Source: Rhodocyclaceae bacterium UBA1310 (GTDB lineage Bacteria; Pseudomonadota; Gammaproteobacteria; Burkholderiales; Rhodocyclaceae). Taken from it: 41,299 bases of DNA. Position 1 is the stretch's first letter. The number at the start of each line of letters is the position of its first letter. Under the pieces are notes generated by a model. That model saw nothing but the letters and a program-made list of their open reading frames with translations. It searched no databases and was not told the DNA's origin. The stretch is from NCBI GenBank assembly GCA_002307175.1, contig DBTS01000145.1, positions 20,051 to 61,349 of the forward strand, in the 5' to 3' direction. A program made the translations under genes and the position numbers. Shown here piece after piece: positions 23,349 through 30,570 of this stretch.

Positions 23349-24405
23349 CCGTGATGACCTCTCCATGGCGTAGGGCCCGCACGCTGCCGTAGGCGACGCA
23401 ACCTTCACTGATCAAAAGCGTGCCCGCCATCAGGGTAGAAGGGGCCGCTTGTGTCCCGATCTCGCAGTGGAAGCCCAGATGAACCTCGTCTGACGAGCGT
23501 ACCGGGCCGGCGATGGCACACCCGGAACCGATGCTGATGGGGCCATCGGCAAAGACGGAACCTTCGATAATAACGTTCGAGCCAATGACGATTGATTTGT
23601 CGGCACGCAGGTCGCCGATGATGTGACAGTTGTCGCCGATCACCAGTCGCCCCGAGACGAGCAGATCGCTTTTGACCGCATGCCCTGGCGGGATTTTCAG
23701 ATTCCGCCCATTGCCCGGCTGCTGATGATTGCGGGCTGGTGGATCGAAGCGCCCGACAGAGTCGGCCTGATGCTGTGGATGTGTCTCAGGCTGCCGGCCA
23801 AACAGAATGCGTGGGGCACGCAGATGTTCAAAGCGGCAGCGGCGGGCCAGTGTAATTTCCTGCACGGCACTGGCCCAGCCCCGGATCTGCCCGGCCTCTG
23901 CCACATCAATGCGCCGGTCACTGCGCACCCAGCGGGTGACCCGCGCGTAGCGCCCGACCGCAATGTCGCGGCGCGACAGGGCTCCGCGCACCAGTGCATC
24001 GTGGGCAATGTTGATGCGGCCTTCGGCGAAAAGCTCCCGGTCACAGATGAGTTCCCCGGGGATGTCGAGATGGCCGGCCGCCAATACCAGGCTGCGCAGA
24101 TGGCGTGAGCCCGGTGGAAGCTGTTCGGCCAGGTGGTTGGCAATGCCAAGAACGATGAAAGGGCTGCCATTTTCATTGGCACCGCGGATCGGCCCGCTTT
24201 CGCGGGCCAGATGCAGCAGATGCCCGAACTGCTCGCTTACCATGCGCTGAAATGTCGCCGCCTGGGTTGCCAGATCAGGGGTGTCTTCTGCCAATGGTGG
24301 TGTCGGCGCACCTCGTGCAAGGGTGCGCACCAGAGGCAGAAGGGGAAAGAGCAGGGCCAGGGTGCCCAGCCCGGCAAGGAGTGCCAGGGCTTCGCTGTGG
24401 CTCAT
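23329..24405 (-). CDS. Membrane-anchored bactofilin-like beta-helix protein
   Basis: The 358 residues have one N-terminal membrane helix (about 5-28), a linker, and then beta-helix-forming hexad repeats in two blocks. The first is about 130-215 (GELICDRELFAEGRINIAHD), the second about 250-345 (SDLLVSGRLVIGDNCHIIGD, VIIEGSVFADGPISIGSGCA). The second block resembles polymer-forming cytoskeletal proteins (bactofilins), which assemble filaments and organise wall or polysaccharide enzymes. A membrane anchor plus two blocks separated by a Pro/His/Gln-rich linker (QPETHPQHQADSVGRF) is unusual for a bactofilin, which is normally 120-200 residues. Its ATG overlaps the preceding gene's stop as ATGA. 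Function unknown; a scaffold for its membrane neighbours is the simplest inference. Confidence 0.75.
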   Translation of the reverse strand: MSHSEALALLAGLGTLALLFPLLPLVRTLARGAPTPPLAEDTPDLATQAATFQRMVSEQFGHLLHLARESGPIRGANENGSPFIVLGIANHLAEQLPPGSRHLRSLVLAAGHLDIPGELICDRELFAEGRINIAHDALVRGALSRRDIAVGRYARVTRWVRSDRRIDVAEAGQIRGWASAVQEITLARRCRFEHLRAPRILFGRQPETHPQHQADSVGRFDPPARNHQQPGNGRNLKIPPGHAVKSDLLVSGRLVIGDNCHIIGDLRADKSIVIGSNVIIEGSVFADGPISIGSGCAIAGPVRSSDEVHLGFHCEIGTQAAPSTLMAGTLLISEGCVAYGSVRALRHGEVITDERAAQ

Positions 24406-25985
24406 GATTGTGGGCCTCCTGCGGTGCCCGCCGGCATGACGGGTTGGGCGGCCCTGGAGGGCAGCAGGGCGGGAGGCTCCAGATGGGCATGCAGCAGGGT
24501 CAGCAGGCCGGCGAGGAGACGATCAATGAAGCTGAAACATGTCAGGGGCAGCAACTGGATTTCACTCCGCAATCCTGCCATCCGTGCTGCTGCCGCAATG
24601 CCGAAGGCCGGGCCGGGTTGGCCGTGCGGGTCAAAGCTGGTGGCGGCACAGAGTGCGATGCCCGCAGCAGCCAGGAGCGGGCTGCCAGCGAAGTACAGTG
24701 CCGCGCAGCTCATCAGACTGAGCAGCCAGAGCAGCGGCAAGGCGGCGGAAAAGAATGCGGCTCTTACCTGTTTGCGGCATCCGGAAGTTACACGCGGATT
24801 CAGCAGGATGGATGCCATCCGGATGCTTCTCCAGGCTACTGAGAAACGCATGCGTGGCGAGAGGATCAGATCGGGCAGGGCATGTTCTCCGCAGACCAGT
24901 ACTTCGCCGAGCAGATGGGATTGCCAGCCCATGTGGGTGAGCGCCTGCACAATGCTGGCGCCATCCGGCGCCTGGGCGAGGTCCGGAGTTTGCAGGCTTT
25001 TCACCGCCTGCCGGCGCAGCGCCCGGATACGGGCTTTGCCGCAGAGCAGCAGGCTCAATGCGTCGGCCTGGGTGGCGATAAGGGTATCGGCGTGGTCGGC
25101 AAGGAGATTCAGGCGGGCTTGCACAAATCCCTCTGGCTGACGCGGCACGACGCGGGTCAGCACGGCACCGATGGCCGGATCGAGCAGTGGCGTGACGGAT
25201 TGCCGCAGCCAGTCCTGCGGTGGGAGGCCTTCCTGCTCGTATACCACCAGGGCGGTGCCGATCGAGCAGGCATTGGCAGCATGCAGCGCTGCTGCCAGGG
25301 TGGTATTGCGTCCGCTCATCATGGGTAGTGCCTGAACGCGATCAGGGCATGCCTGGGCTAGACGTGCTACCGCCTGTGTGACGCGGCGATTGGCCGGATC
25401 GAACAGCGGGATGAAATGGATGCGTTCGGCCGGATAATCAAAATTGTGCGTTGGCAAAGCTTCGACCAGCAATGCTGAGGCTGTGCTGTTGCTGCCGTTG
25501 AGGGGCAGGAGGATTGCCACGGTGGGCCATTGTGCGTGTTCCAGGGCGATGCTCCGGTCAGGCCGGCGCACCCGGACGCGCATCACCCGGGCCCATTCAC
25601 GCAGCAGATGCAGGCAGAGCAATGCCGCCGTAAGCAGCCAGCAGACTGTCAGGGCGGAGCGCAGCAGCCGGGTCTTCGAGAAGAAGAAAGCCGGAATCTG
25701 CCCTGCGGCTGGAGTGGCTGCAACGGGGTGGTCTGGCGCAGTCTGTACGGGGCTGGCACTGGGTGCCGGGGGCATGCTGCGGAGATGGCGGCTCGGGGTC
25801 AGATTCAGCCCGGCATCGGCAGGAGTGCTTTCCGCCGCCGAAGCGGGGGCTGACATTGCCGTGGGCGCGGCGCGCAGCTCTTCATCAACGGTCAGATCCG
25901 TGGTGGCTTGTGATGCATGTGGCAGGCATAATGCAAAAAGCATCATGCAGACAAGGCGGAAATGACGGATCGGCTGTGTGGACAT
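24402..25985 (-). CDS. Glycosyltransferase-2-like membrane protein with degenerate active site
   Basis: The 527 residues have an N-terminal hydrophobic export signal (LVCMMLFALCLPHASQA), an Ala/Pro-rich linker to about residue 98, a membrane helix (about 108-128), a GT2-like domain (about 145-350), two C-terminal membrane helices and a tail. The fold landmarks are present: PTVAILLPLNGSNSTASALL, then a DPAIGAVLTRVVP block. The usual DDGSTD region instead reads IPLFDPANRR, the DAD-type metal site reads YEQE, and no Q/R-x-x-R-W acceptor motif is evident, so catalysis is doubtful. Start uncertain: ATGs at 25988 and 25985 lack a ribosome binding site, while a TTG at 26021 has GGGGAG before it, inside a hairpin. 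First gene of a three-gene overlapping cassette. Confidence 0.72.
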   Translation of the reverse strand: MSTQPIRHFRLVCMMLFALCLPHASQATTDLTVDEELRAAPTAMSAPASAAESTPADAGLNLTPSRHLRSMPPAPSASPVQTAPDHPVAATPAAGQIPAFFFSKTRLLRSALTVCWLLTAALLCLHLLREWARVMRVRVRRPDRSIALEHAQWPTVAILLPLNGSNSTASALLVEALPTHNFDYPAERIHFIPLFDPANRRVTQAVARLAQACPDRVQALPMMSGRNTTLAAALHAANACSIGTALVVYEQEGLPPQDWLRQSVTPLLDPAIGAVLTRVVPRQPEGFVQARLNLLADHADTLIATQADALSLLLCGKARIRALRRQAVKSLQTPDLAQAPDGASIVQALTHMGWQSHLLGEVLVCGEHALPDLILSPRMRFSVAWRSIRMASILLNPRVTSGCRKQVRAAFFSAALPLLWLLSLMSCAALYFAGSPLLAAAGIALCAATSFDPHGQPGPAFGIAAAARMAGLRSEIQLLPLTCFSFIDRLLAGLLTLLHAHLEPPALLPSRAAQPVMPAGTAGGPQS

Positions 25986-26011
25986 CATCGTGCGGGTGTG
26001 CCCTAGGTGCT

Positions 26012-26041
26012 GTCGCCGCAAGTGTCTCCCCTTGCGGCGAC
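26012..26041. repeat. Perfect 11-bp inverted repeat at the start of the glycosyltransferase-like gene
   Basis: GTCGCCGCAAG (26012-26022) and CTTGCGGCGAC (26031-26041) are exact reverse complements around an eight-base loop. On the minus-strand mRNA the loop carries GGGAGA and the 3' arm begins with an in-frame TTG. It lies between the panC stop and the cassette. In neither direction does a real T-run follow. Confidence 0.75.
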
Positions 26042-26081
26042 TTTCTGCTGCCGATTCTAGCGTGGATTCGGAAGCGGGTCT

Positions 26082-26909
26082 TCAGTCGATTTCGATATTG
26101 TCGATCAAACGGGTCCTACCCAGACGGGCAGCTGCCAGCACGACCAGCTTCTCCCCGGCACTTGCAGGCTGCAGATCTGCCTGACTGCGCACGGTGACAT
26201 AGTCGGGTTGCCAGCCATTGGCCGCCAGTACGGTACAGGCTTCGGATTCCAGGGTGGTGTAATCCTGGCGCCCGGCGTGGATCTCGGTGACCAGCTGTTG
26301 CAGGGTCTGCTGCAGGCGCGGGGCTTCGGCCCGCTCTGTGGCCGACAGGTAGCCGTTGCGGGAAGACAGGGCCAGTCCGTCGTCGGCGCGTACGATTTCG
26401 CAGCCGATGATGGTGATCGGGAAATTCATCTCGCGCACCATGTTGCGAATGACCATGAGCTGCTGATAATCCTTCTTGCCGAAAGCCGCCACGTCGGGCT
26501 GCACGATATTGAAGAGCTTGCTGACCACGGTGGCGACGCCACGGAAGTGGCCGGGGCGCAGCGCGCCTTCGAGCAGCCTGTCATGTGCGGGGGCTGGTTC
26601 CACGAAGTACTGCTGGGGTGTGGGATACAGTTCGGCTTCGTTCGGCGCGAACAGGTGATTCACGCCAGCCGCCTCCAGCGCGGCACAATCCGCCTCGAAA
26701 GTGCGTGGATAGGCATCGAAATCTTCATTCGGGCCAAACTGCGTACGGTTGACAAAGACACTTGCCACAACCGTTTTGGCCTGGCTGCGCAGGGTGCGCA
26801 TCAGGCTGACGTGGCCGGCGTGCAGATTGCCCATGGTGGGGGCAAAGCCGACGTGGGAGGCGCCGCCGAGTGCCGCGCGCAAGGACTGGATACTGCGGTG
26901 AACCTGCAT
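26082..26909 (-). CDS. panC: Pantothenate synthetase
   Basis: ATP-dependent condensation of pantoate with beta-alanine, the last step of pantothenate synthesis. The 275 residues show PTMGNLHAGHVSLMR (HIGH-like nucleotide motif), FVNRTQFGPNEDFDAYPR, FGKKDYQQLMVIRNMV and the KMSKS-equivalent LSSRNGYLS. The frame extends 16 codons upstream, but the Met at 26909 gives the standard N-terminus (MQVHRSIQSLRAAL). It is not next to panB or panD here. Convergent or divergent neighbours are absent; the GntR regulator upstream ends 81 bp away on the same strand, so read-through is possible. Confidence 0.95.
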   Translation of the reverse strand: MQVHRSIQSLRAALGGASHVGFAPTMGNLHAGHVSLMRTLRSQAKTVVASVFVNRTQFGPNEDFDAYPRTFEADCAALEAAGVNHLFAPNEAELYPTPQQYFVEPAPAHDRLLEGALRPGHFRGVATVVSKLFNIVQPDVAAFGKKDYQQLMVIRNMVREMNFPITIIGCEIVRADDGLALSSRNGYLSATERAEAPRLQQTLQQLVTEIHAGRQDYTTLESEACTVLAANGWQPDYVTVRSQADLQPASAGEKLVVLAAARLGRTRLIDNIEID

Positions 26910-26990
26910 GATCGTATCTGGAACTGCAAAAAAGGGAGGGTGCTGAGGATGCACCAAGGCAGCACAGGTGGCAAGTTCAGTGCTGCCGGG

Positions 26991-27704
26991 TCAGGGCTGT
27001 CCGGCGTCTTCAAACCATTCCGGATTTCTTCCCACAATCGGCGTCATCGAGATGAAAATGCCCTGCAGGTGAGAGCGCATGGCGTCTTCGGCTGCCTGCG
27101 GATTGCCATTCCTGATGCTCTCGACAATCCGGGCGTGCTGCTGGATCAGTGAATCCGCAGGGGATTCTTCCTGCAGGCTGAGGTAGCGCACCCTGTCCAT
27201 GCTTGCCTTGATGTTTTCAATTGCATCCCAGGCGGCTGCACAACCGATAGACATTGCCAGGATACGGTGGAAGGCTTCGTCGAGATCGAGAAAGCGCGGC
27301 ATGTCGCCAGTATTGGCCGTGGCGGCCTGTTCTGCCAGATTCCTGTCTAGCGCCCGCAGGTTTTCCGCATCAATTGTCAGGGCCACCCGGCGTGCGATGG
27401 CTGTTTCCACTGCTTCACGGATGAACTGCCCGTTCTCTACTTCCAGCGGCGAGATCTTCATCACGAAGGTGCCACGCTGCGGCAGGATCTTTAGCAGGCG
27501 TGCCTCTGCCAGCCTGGCACAGGCATCTCTCACCGGCTGTTTGGAAACGCCGAAGATCTCTGCGATTTCCTTGTCAACGAGGCGCTCACCTGGGGTGAAG
27601 GTGTTGTTGATGATCAGTTTGCGCAGCTTGTGGTACAGCTGCACGCTGACTGCCTCTGTGCTGTTCAGGAAGAGTAGTTCCCGGGGGATCAGATCAATGG
27701 GCAT
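26991..27704 (-). CDS. GntR-family transcriptional regulator (FCD subfamily), probable hexuronate regulator
   Basis: The 237 residues carry an N-terminal winged helix-turn-helix (about 20-85; GERLVDKEIAEIFGVSKQPV followed by RDACARL) and an all-helical FCD effector domain. The FCD metal/ligand residues are visible: D and H in DLDEAFHRIL, H in QQHARIVESI and H in MRSHLQGIF. It is divergent from the mannonate dehydratase operon, and the 231-bp gap carries two inverted repeats at the predicted operon promoter. UxuR and ExuR belong to the same subfamily, so I infer a repressor relieved by a hexuronate-pathway intermediate, but the specific effector cannot be read from the sequence. Confidence 0.9.
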   Translation of the reverse strand: MPIDLIPRELLFLNSTEAVSVQLYHKLRKLIINNTFTPGERLVDKEIAEIFGVSKQPVRDACARLAEARLLKILPQRGTFVMKISPLEVENGQFIREAVETAIARRVALTIDAENLRALDRNLAEQAATANTGDMPRFLDLDEAFHRILAMSIGCAAAWDAIENIKASMDRVRYLSLQEESPADSLIQQHARIVESIRNGNPQAAEDAMRSHLQGIFISMTPIVGRNPEWFEDAGQP

Positions 27705-27860
27705 GGCGGGGTATCAGGCGGTGATTTTCTCCCGGGCCACATGGCTTGCGGGTGAGGCCAGTATATAACGCCGACCTGTTTCGCCTTTGCCGCTTGGGTG
27801 GGTAGGGACTGCATTGTTCAGATGTGGCGAAATAAATCTACACGTTTACCCTAGTTCGGG

Positions 27861-27876
27861 TTGTGTCTAAATACAA
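27861..27876. promoter_or_regulatory. Near-palindromic operator candidate at the uxu promoter
   Basis: TTGTGT-CTAA-ATACAA, an inverted repeat with one imperfect pair. Its first half coincides with a possible -35 (TTGTGT). The TTGT/ACAA outer pairs fit FCD-type GntR sites. Confidence 0.4.
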
Positions 27877-27877
27877 C

Positions 27878-27897
27878 AATACTAAAATGTTAGTATT
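27878..27897. promoter_or_regulatory. Perfect palindromic operator over the -10 of the uxu operon
   Basis: AATACTAA-AATG-TTAGTATT, exact 8-bp arms with a 4-bp centre. A -10 candidate TAAAAT (27883-27888) lies within it, 16 bp from the TTGTGT -35 candidate. Position over the -10 suggests repression, probably by the divergent GntR protein. Confidence 0.6.
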
Positions 27898-27935
27898 CTG
27901 TATCCAAAGATCCATTACGGAGGCTTGTGAAGCAT

Positions 27936-29141
27936 ATGAAGATCGTCGAAGCAAAAGTCATTGTCTGTTGTCCCGGACGCAATTTCGTTACGCTCAAGAT
28001 CACCACGGACGAAGGAGTGATTGGCTGGGGAGACGCTACCCTGAATGGGCGTGAGCTGGCTGTGGCGAGCTATCTGCGCGATCACGTCTGCCCGCTGCTG
28101 GTAGGGCGCGACCCGCAGAAAATTGAGGATACCTGGCAATACCTTTATCGTGGTGCCTACTGGCGGCGTGGCCCGGTGACGATGTCTGCAATCGGTGCGG
28201 TGGACATGGCGCTGTGGGACATCAAGGGCAAGCTTGCCAACATGCCTGTCTACCAGCTGCTTGGTGGCGCATCCCGTGAGGGTGTGACGGTCTATACCCA
28301 CGCCAACGGCAAGGATATCGCTGAGACTCTGGACTCTTTCGCGAAGTATCAGGAGAAGGGTTATAAGGCCATCCGCGTGCAGTGTGGCGTGCCGGGAATG
28401 CATCACGTCTATGGCGTCTCCAAAGGCGGCGCCTATGAACCGGCGACCAAGGATTGGCCCGAAGAACAGGTCTGGTCAACAGAAAAGTATCTGGATTTCG
28501 TACCCAAACTGTTTGACGCCGTGCGTACCAAGTTTGGTTTCGAGACGCATCTGCTGCATGACGTGCATCACCGCCTCTCGCCGATTGAGGCTGCGCGCCT
28601 GGGCAAGTCCATTGAGGATTATCGCCTGTTCTGGATGGAAGACCCGACGCCGGCCGAGAATCAGGAAGCCTTCCGCCTGATTCGCCAGCATACCGTTACG
28701 CCGATCGCCGTTGGCGAAGTCTTCAACTCCATCTGGGATTGCAAGGATCTGATCGAAGAGCAGCTCATTGATTATATCCGTATGACGATAACGCATTCTG
28801 GTGGCATTACCCATATGCGTCGTATTGCTGATCTGGCAGCACTGTATCAGGTGCGCACCGGTAGCCACGGCCCCTCTGATCTGTCCCCTGTGTGCATGGG
28901 GGCGGCCCTGAACTTCGATCTGGCGATTCCCAACTTTGGAATGCAGGAATACATGGGGTATCACGCACAGACCATGGAAGTCTTCGATTGCGGCTGGTCC
29001 TTTGAAGATGGCCTTATGCATCCGGGCAATCGTCCGGGGCTGGGCGTCGAGTTCAATGAAAAGCTCGCCGAAAAGTATCCGTACGAGCCCGCCTACCTCC
29101 CGGTGGCGAGGCTTGAGGACGGAACCCTGTGGAACTGGTGA
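27936..29141 (+). CDS. manD: D-mannonate dehydratase (enolase superfamily, ManD)
   Basis: Dehydrates D-mannonate to 2-keto-3-deoxygluconate in hexuronate catabolism. The 401 residues match the ManD group closely: MKIVEAKVIVCCPGRNFVTL, RGAYWRRGPVTMSAI, VDMALWDIKGKLANMPVYQL, the barrel metal ligands in LLHDVHHRLSP, WMEDPTP and AVGEVF, and the His-containing RTGSHGPSDLSP. This is the enolase-fold enzyme, not the unrelated UxuA. The family starts with MKI, at 27936; a GTG nine bases earlier is in frame, and the GGAGG at 27919-27923 lies 3 bases from the GTG and 12 from the ATG, so the start is not fully settled. First gene of the operon. Confidence 0.93.
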   Translation: MKIVEAKVIVCCPGRNFVTLKITTDEGVIGWGDATLNGRELAVASYLRDHVCPLLVGRDPQKIEDTWQYLYRGAYWRRGPVTMSAIGAVDMALWDIKGKLANMPVYQLLGGASREGVTVYTHANGKDIAETLDSFAKYQEKGYKAIRVQCGVPGMHHVYGVSKGGAYEPATKDWPEEQVWSTEKYLDFVPKLFDAVRTKFGFETHLLHDVHHRLSPIEAARLGKSIEDYRLFWMEDPTPAENQEAFRLIRQHTVTPIAVGEVFNSIWDCKDLIEEQLIDYIRMTITHSGGITHMRRIADLAALYQVRTGSHGPSDLSPVCMGAALNFDLAIPNFGMQEYMGYHAQTMEVFDCGWSFEDGLMHPGNRPGLGVEFNEKLAEKYPYEPAYLPVARLEDGTLWNW

Positions 29142-29186
29142 GCATGACCAGAGCCCGATGAATTTATAACAATGGAGGAGCAAAAC

Positions 29187-30470
29187 ATGAGTGCTACGGG
29201 TGGCAAACGGACTCACTACAGGTGGGTGATTTGCGCATTGCTGTTCTTCGCCACGACGATCAATTACATGGATCGCCAGGTGATGGGCCTGCTAAAGCCG
29301 ACACTGATGACTGACTTGCATTGGACGGAGTCGGATTTTGGTGACATCGTGGCGGCCTTTTCGCTGTTCTATGCCTTTGGCTACGTGGGCATCGGCCGGA
29401 TCATGGACAAAGTCGGGGTGCGCAAGGGGCTTCCCGTTGCAGTCGCCGGCTGGAGTCTGTTTGGTATGCTGCACGCATTTATGGGCAGCGTGATGGGGTT
29501 CAAGGTGGCGCGCGCTGGTCTCGGGATCACCGAGGGCGGGAATTTTCCGGCTTCCATCAAGACCGTGTCGGAATGGTTCCCCGCCAAGGAACGCGCATTG
29601 GCCACCGGTATCTTCAATGCCGGCAGCAATGTGGGTGCAGTGGTGGCACCGATCCTGGTACCAATCATCGTGGCTTTCTGGGGATGGCGTCCGGCCTTCT
29701 TCATCACTGGTCTGATCGGGTTCATCTGGGTGGTGTTCTGGTGGGCGTTGTACCGCAAGCCTGAAGAACATCCGCGCGTCAATGCCGAAGAACTGGCCTA
29801 CATCCGCAGCGATCCCATTATTGAGGAAAATGTACGTGTTCCCTGGATCAAGCTGCTGGGGTACCGGGGCACCTGGGCCAATATTGTGGGTACCTGCTTC
29901 AGCGCACCGGTGTGGTGGTTCTATCTGAACTGGGTGCCGGGCTTCCTGTCCAAGCAGTATGGCCTGAACCTGATGTCTGCGATCCTTCCGCTGGTGATCA
30001 TTTATTGCATGGCTGATGTAGGGAGTATTGCCGGGGGCTGGCTTTCCTCAACGCTCATCAAGCGAGGTGTGAAGACGCTACGTGCTCGCAAGATCACCTT
30101 CCTGGTCTGCGGTCTGTGTGTGGTGCCGGTGTTCATGGCTTCGCAGGTATCCAGCATGTGGCTCGCAGTCTTCCTCATCGGGATTGCTGCTTCAGCGCAC
30201 CAAGGCTACTCGGCCAATGTGTATACGATCGTCTCCGATACAATGCCAAAAGCATCTATTGGGTCCGTGGTGGGAATCGGCGGCTTCTGCGCCTACATCG
30301 TTGGCATGTTCGTGTCGATGGGTGTGGGGCGCCTTCTTGACGCCACCAACGGCAACTATCACGTGCTGTTTGCCATTGCCTCCTCGCTGTATCTGATCGG
30401 CCTCGTGGTGATGCACTTTATCCTGCCCAAGACGGGTTCCGGCAAAACGCCGGCCGGCATCGAAGTGTGA
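29187..30470 (+). CDS. exuT: MFS hexuronate transporter (ExuT-like, anion:cation symporter family)
   Basis: Proton-coupled uptake of hexuronates or related sugar acids across the inner membrane. The 427 residues contain about twelve membrane helices and the ACS-family marks: TTINYMDRQVMGLLKP in helix 1, GRIMDKVGVRKG after helix 2, RAGLGITEGGNFPASIKTV, and EWFPAKERALATGIFNAGS. The start at 29187 follows a GGAGGAG ribosome binding site at seven bases. It lies 45 bp after manD. Substrate (glucuronate, galacturonate or mannonate) is inferred from its neighbours. A strong intrinsic terminator follows directly. Confidence 0.9.
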   Translation: MSATGGKRTHYRWVICALLFFATTINYMDRQVMGLLKPTLMTDLHWTESDFGDIVAAFSLFYAFGYVGIGRIMDKVGVRKGLPVAVAGWSLFGMLHAFMGSVMGFKVARAGLGITEGGNFPASIKTVSEWFPAKERALATGIFNAGSNVGAVVAPILVPIIVAFWGWRPAFFITGLIGFIWVVFWWALYRKPEEHPRVNAEELAYIRSDPIIEENVRVPWIKLLGYRGTWANIVGTCFSAPVWWFYLNWVPGFLSKQYGLNLMSAILPLVIIYCMADVGSIAGGWLSSTLIKRGVKTLRARKITFLVCGLCVVPVFMASQVSSMWLAVFLIGIAASAHQGYSANVYTIVSDTMPKASIGSVVGIGGFCAYIVGMFVSMGVGRLLDATNGNYHVLFAIASSLYLIGLVVMHFILPKTGSGKTPAGIEV

Positions 30471-30478
30471 TTTCGCAT

Positions 30479-30512
30479 GGCGATGGTGGAGAAATCCGCC
30501 GTCGCCTTTTTT
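30479..30512 (+). terminator. Strong intrinsic terminator after exuT
   Basis: GGCGATGGTGGA pairs with TCCGCCGTCGCC through a 12-bp stem (two U-G pairs) closed by a GAAA tetraloop and followed by TTTTTT. It sits between exuT and uxuB, which otherwise look like one operon. Confidence 0.85.
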
Positions 30513-30570
30513 GCCTCTCTGCTTCGATTCCCGGATTTCTCCCCCATGTTTTTTTAACCGGATTATCTTC

